Of a stretch of DNA of 8,458 nucleotides, positions 6,501 to 8,458 are shown piece after piece (positions within the stretch are counted from its first letter, which is position 1; each line of letters opens with the position of its first letter). This stretch comes from FLUQ01 sp031548325. GTDB taxonomy: Bacteria > Desulfobacterota > Desulfovibrionia > Desulfovibrionales > Desulfovibrionaceae. The notes below the pieces were generated by a model. The model ran no database searches and had not been told where the DNA came from. It was given only the letters and a program-made list of their open reading frames with translations. The stretch covers positions 1 to 8,458 of the forward strand of contig JAVBRE010000043.1 in the NCBI GenBank assembly GCA_031548325.1. The letters run 5' to 3'. Position numbers and translations under genes: made by a program.

Positions 6501-6642
6501 GCAAAAATACGAGGACGTATTTTTGCCAAGATCGCTACGCCGAAAAATGTCGTTTTCGGCTTGCTCCGCCGCCTGCGGCGGCGCGCCGGACTGCCGTCCG
6601 GCGTTAGAAGCCATTTTATAATGAATTATGAAATGACTTCTA
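6501..6642 (-). repeat. Cluster of palindromes filling the eutB-eutC intergenic gap
   Basis: Five inverted repeats are packed in about 140 nt. (1) 6501-6511 with 6516-6526, perfect 11-bp stem (gcaaaaatacg), loop agga. (2) 6539-6546 with 6553-6560, perfect 8-bp stem (gccgaaaa), 6-nt loop. (3) 6566-6572 with 6575-6581, perfect 7-bp GC stem (ccgccgc). (4) 6585-6591 with 6596-6602, perfect 7-bp stem (gccggac), loop tgcc. (5) 6605-6616 with 6631-6642, 12-bp arms with one mismatch that becomes a G-U pair in the minus-strand RNA; the arm includes the eutB stop codon. Inside (5) lies a further short A/T stem. The pattern resembles extragenic palindromic repeat clusters that affect mRNA stability or termination. 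Whether it is dispersed in the genome cannot be told from this window. Confidence 0.8.
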
Positions 6643-8004
6643 GTAAAAAATAGAAGCGTCACCGGCCTTGGCGGTCAGGCGTCCCGTTTCGTCCATCAAT
6701 TCATGTTTTTTCATCCATTCGAAAAACTCCGGGGCCGGCGTGCGCCCCAAAAGCTCGCGCAAGGTCGCGTCGTCGTGGAAGCTGGTGTCCTGATAGGCCA
6801 GCATGACGTCGTCGCCCATCGGAACCCCCATGTAGTAGTTTGATCCGGCCATGGCCAGAAGCATGGTGGCCATTTCCTGGTCGTCCTGATTGATCTTGGT
6901 GTGGTTCGTATAACAGGGGGCCATGCCCATGGGGAGCCCGAGCAGTTTGCCCATGTAATGGTCCTCAAGGCTGGCGCGGATGATCTGGCGGCCGTCATAC
7001 AGGGTCTCGGGGCCGATGAAGCCGGAAACGTTATTGACCATGAAGGGTTTCCAGATGCGGGCGTAAGCATAGCAACGGGCTTCCAGAGTCATCATGTCGA
7101 CCCCGAGGTCGGCGTTAAGCGATTGTTCCGACCCCTGGCCCGTTTCAAAATACAGCAGGTTCGGCCCGGGGGCCTGACCCAGCTTGTGAATCAGATCGTA
7201 TGCTTCATGCAGCAGTTGGGTGGAAACGCCAAAGCCGTCGTTGGCTATTCCGGTTCCGGCAATGCTCTGAAAAAGCATGCAGCAGTGCGCGCCTTTTTCC
7301 ACAGCTTGCATTTGCGTCGTGATGTGGGACAGCACGCAGTTCTGGGTGGGAATGTTCCATTTTTGCATGAAGTCCCAGAGCATGTCCAAAATGGCCCTGG
7401 TGCCGTCCACCGTGTCTTCCACCGGGTTTATGCCCAGAACGGCGTCGCCAGAACCGTAGGACACGCCCTCGCAGACGCCGGCCCGAATGGCATCCAGGTC
7501 GTCGGCCGGGTGGTTGGTCTGGCAGCGAAAAGACAAGGTGCCCGGAAGCCCGACAGTGGTGGCGCAGGTGCCTGCAATCGAAATTTTTTTGGCGGCGTAG
7601 ACCAGATCCATGGCTGTCATGAGCTTGGCCACGCCCGCGGCTGCTTCGGCCTCAATTCCTCGTGAGATGCGGGCGATATCCTCGCCGCTTGTCTCGTGAG
7701 ACAACAGCCAGTTACGAAGCTCACCGATGGTCCAGTGCTTGATCCGGCTGTAAATTCTGGTGTTCAGGTCGTCTTTGATGGCCCTGGAGACATAATCTTT
7801 TTCCGGAGGCAGAACCGGGTTTTCATAAAAGTCTTCAAGCGTCAGGTTGGCCAGCACAATTTTGGCGGCCGTGCGCTCGGTGACTGTTTCGGCGGCCCGT
7901 CCCAGAAGGACGTCTCCGGATTTTTCGTCGTTGGCCTTGGCCAGAACGTCGGTCAGGTTTTTGAACTCGTACACCCGCCCGGCCAGTTTGGTCTTGAGTA
8001 TCAC
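6640..8004 (-). CDS. eutB: EutB, ethanolamine ammonia-lyase large (catalytic) subunit
   Basis: A 454-residue TIM-barrel subunit, one residue longer than the E. coli protein and collinear with it. Residues matching the E. coli catalytic set stand at the same numbers: Arg160 and Gln162 in LSFRCQTN, Asn193 in GINPV, Phe258, Glu287 in YFETGQGS and Phe329 in SGFIGPE. Other signatures are GDAVLGINP (186-194), IPTQNCVLSHITTQ (218-231), RQIIRASLEDHYMGKL (339-354) and GDDVMLAYQDTSFHD (397-411). At the position of E. coli Asp362, known as a substrate-pocket residue, this protein has Ala (MGMAPCYTNH, 359-368), which may alter amine recognition. Translation starts at a GTG (8004-8002) with a near-perfect AGGAGG at 8010-8015, 5 nt upstream. 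It is the first gene of the minus-strand eutBCA unit. The product acts with EutC in an adenosylcobalamin radical reaction. Confidence 0.97.
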   Translation of the reverse strand: MILKTKLAGRVYEFKNLTDVLAKANDEKSGDVLLGRAAETVTERTAAKIVLANLTLEDFYENPVLPPEKDYVSRAIKDDLNTRIYSRIKHWTIGELRNWLLSHETSGEDIARISRGIEAEAAAGVAKLMTAMDLVYAAKKISIAGTCATTVGLPGTLSFRCQTNHPADDLDAIRAGVCEGVSYGSGDAVLGINPVEDTVDGTRAILDMLWDFMQKWNIPTQNCVLSHITTQMQAVEKGAHCCMLFQSIAGTGIANDGFGVSTQLLHEAYDLIHKLGQAPGPNLLYFETGQGSEQSLNADLGVDMMTLEARCYAYARIWKPFMVNNVSGFIGPETLYDGRQIIRASLEDHYMGKLLGLPMGMAPCYTNHTKINQDDQEMATMLLAMAGSNYYMGVPMGDDVMLAYQDTSFHDDATLRELLGRTPAPEFFEWMKKHELMDETGRLTAKAGDASIFY

Positions 8005-8340
8005 GTTTGCCTCCTGCCTGGGGCCTTTTGGGGAAACTTTCGACGTCGAGCTTGTTGGTACCGCGCGCTTTGCTCAAAGCAGGACAAATTGCCAAGAAAG
8101 CTCGTCATAAATCTGGAAAAATCCGTAAAAACCGGTTATCGCTGTTCATAAGAAGCATACATTGTCAACGGCGAGCAACGGATACTTCGAGAGATTTTTC
8201 CCCGCACGCCAACTGCAATTTTCATTCAGAACCTCTCATGCAGCATGCCATAAATTCAAAATTTAAACAACCGGATGACTCTGTTGCCTAATTTACTTAA
8301 AGGTACAGCAATGGCTGATTAACCCCAAAGGAGGAGCTTC
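8005..8340. other. Divergent intergenic region between eutB and a lipoprotein gene
   Basis: This 336-nt region must hold promoters for eutB (minus) and probably for the lipoprotein gene (plus). On the minus strand a TTGACA lies at 8163-8168 with TATGAA 12 nt later, a spacing too short for a standard sigma-70 pair, so I do not call a promoter. The 8220-8300 stretch is A/T-rich (for example aaattcaaaattt near 8253-8265) and contains the short palindrome catgcagcatg around 8238-8248; it is the likeliest control region. No gene, riboswitch or intrinsic terminator was recognised. Confidence 0.45.
8010..8015 (-). promoter_or_regulatory. Strong ribosome binding site for a GTG start of eutB
   Basis: AGGAGG on the minus strand lies 5 nt before the GTG at 8004-8002. 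This decides the start and compensates for the non-ATG codon; the resulting N-terminus aligns with known EutB proteins. Confidence 0.88.
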
Positions 8341-8458
8341 ATGAGGCTTAAATTAAGTGTGGCGGTATTGACGCTGATGCTGGTTCTGGTCGGTGGCTGC
8401 GCGGAAAAGAAGGCCGCCCCCACCCTGACCAACCCTTCGACAAAATTGCTGATCGAAG
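8341..8458 (+). CDS. N-terminus of a lipoprotein (3' truncated by window edge)
   Basis: The ATG at 8341 follows a strong GGAGGAG site 5 nt upstream. The 39 visible residues begin with a typical bacterial lipoprotein signal: a basic N-terminus (MRLK), a hydrophobic core (residues 5-17) and a lipobox VGGC with the lipidated Cys at position 20. The mature part starts AEKKAAPTLTNPST, a polar linker common to many lipoproteins. Positions +2 and +3 are Ala-Glu, not Asp at +2, so in a Gram-negative cell outer-membrane sorting would be expected. The family cannot be identified from so little sequence. It is transcribed away from the eut operon, so a shared function is not implied. Confidence 0.82.
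   Translation, partial: MRLKLSVAVLTLMLVLVGGCAEKKAAPTLTNPSTKLLIE

Noticed and set aside
6426..6662. Small minus-strand open frame across the eutB-eutC gap
   Set aside because: It runs through palindromes, has no Shine-Dalgarno site and overlaps both flanking genes in other frames; the sequence is better explained as a repeat element.
6901..7665. 254-codon plus-strand open frame opposite eutB
   Set aside because: Shadow of the highly conserved EutB coding sequence; no start context or family signal.
8140..8168. Sigma-70 promoter for eutB based on TTGACA at 8163-8168 (minus strand)
   Set aside because: The nearest -10-like hexamer is only 12 nt away, and no good match lies at 16-18 nt.
1..8458. 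CRISPR array, tRNA, rRNA or insertion sequence
   Set aside because: No regularly spaced direct repeats, no tRNA-like cloverleaf or rRNA motif and no transposase were seen on either strand.

Overview
The window looks like chromosomal DNA from a moderately GC-rich Gram-negative bacterium. Compact operons, strong Shine-Dalgarno sites, a lipobox protein and B12-dependent ethanolamine genes would all fit an anaerobic, gut- or sediment-type proteobacterium. A sulfate-reducer-like lineage (Desulfovibrionaceae) is my best guess, but no marker gene in the window proves it.

Left part, plus strand. The C-terminal end of an unrecognised protein (2-238) is followed by 524 nt with no convincing gene. That gap contains a perfect 15-bp inverted repeat at 258-326. 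Then comes a tight three-gene cassette: a DASS/CitT-type dicarboxylate transporter (763-2199), a RraA/HMG-aldolase-like protein (2251-2943) and a phosphotriesterase-family metallohydrolase, possibly a lactonase (2954-3928). The last two genes are probably translationally coupled. The likely logic is import of an organic anion, hydrolysis of an ester or lactone, and C-C cleavage or decarboxylation. The substrate cannot be read from sequence. The aldolase-like protein has lost both acidic metal-site residues of its family.

Middle. A 178-nt convergent junction carries a strong 13-bp-stem bidirectional terminator (4014-4050) and two smaller hairpins.

Right part, minus strand. An ethanolamine ammonia-lyase operon reads eutB (8004-6640), eutC (6460-5582), eutA (5555-4107). 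EutB and EutC form the adenosylcobalamin-dependent lyase that converts ethanolamine to acetaldehyde and ammonia. EutA is the ATP-dependent reactivase that exchanges damaged cobalamin. EutC has an N-terminal amphipathic helix plus linker of the kind that directs cargo into Eut microcompartments, although no shell gene lies in the window. EutB keeps most active-site residues but has Ala-Pro where the E. coli enzyme has Asp362-Cys. The eutB-eutC gap is filled by a cluster of four or five hairpins, the first overlapping the eutB stop codon.

Far right, plus strand. A divergent 336-nt intergenic region separates eutB from the start of a lipoprotein gene that runs off the window (8341 onward).
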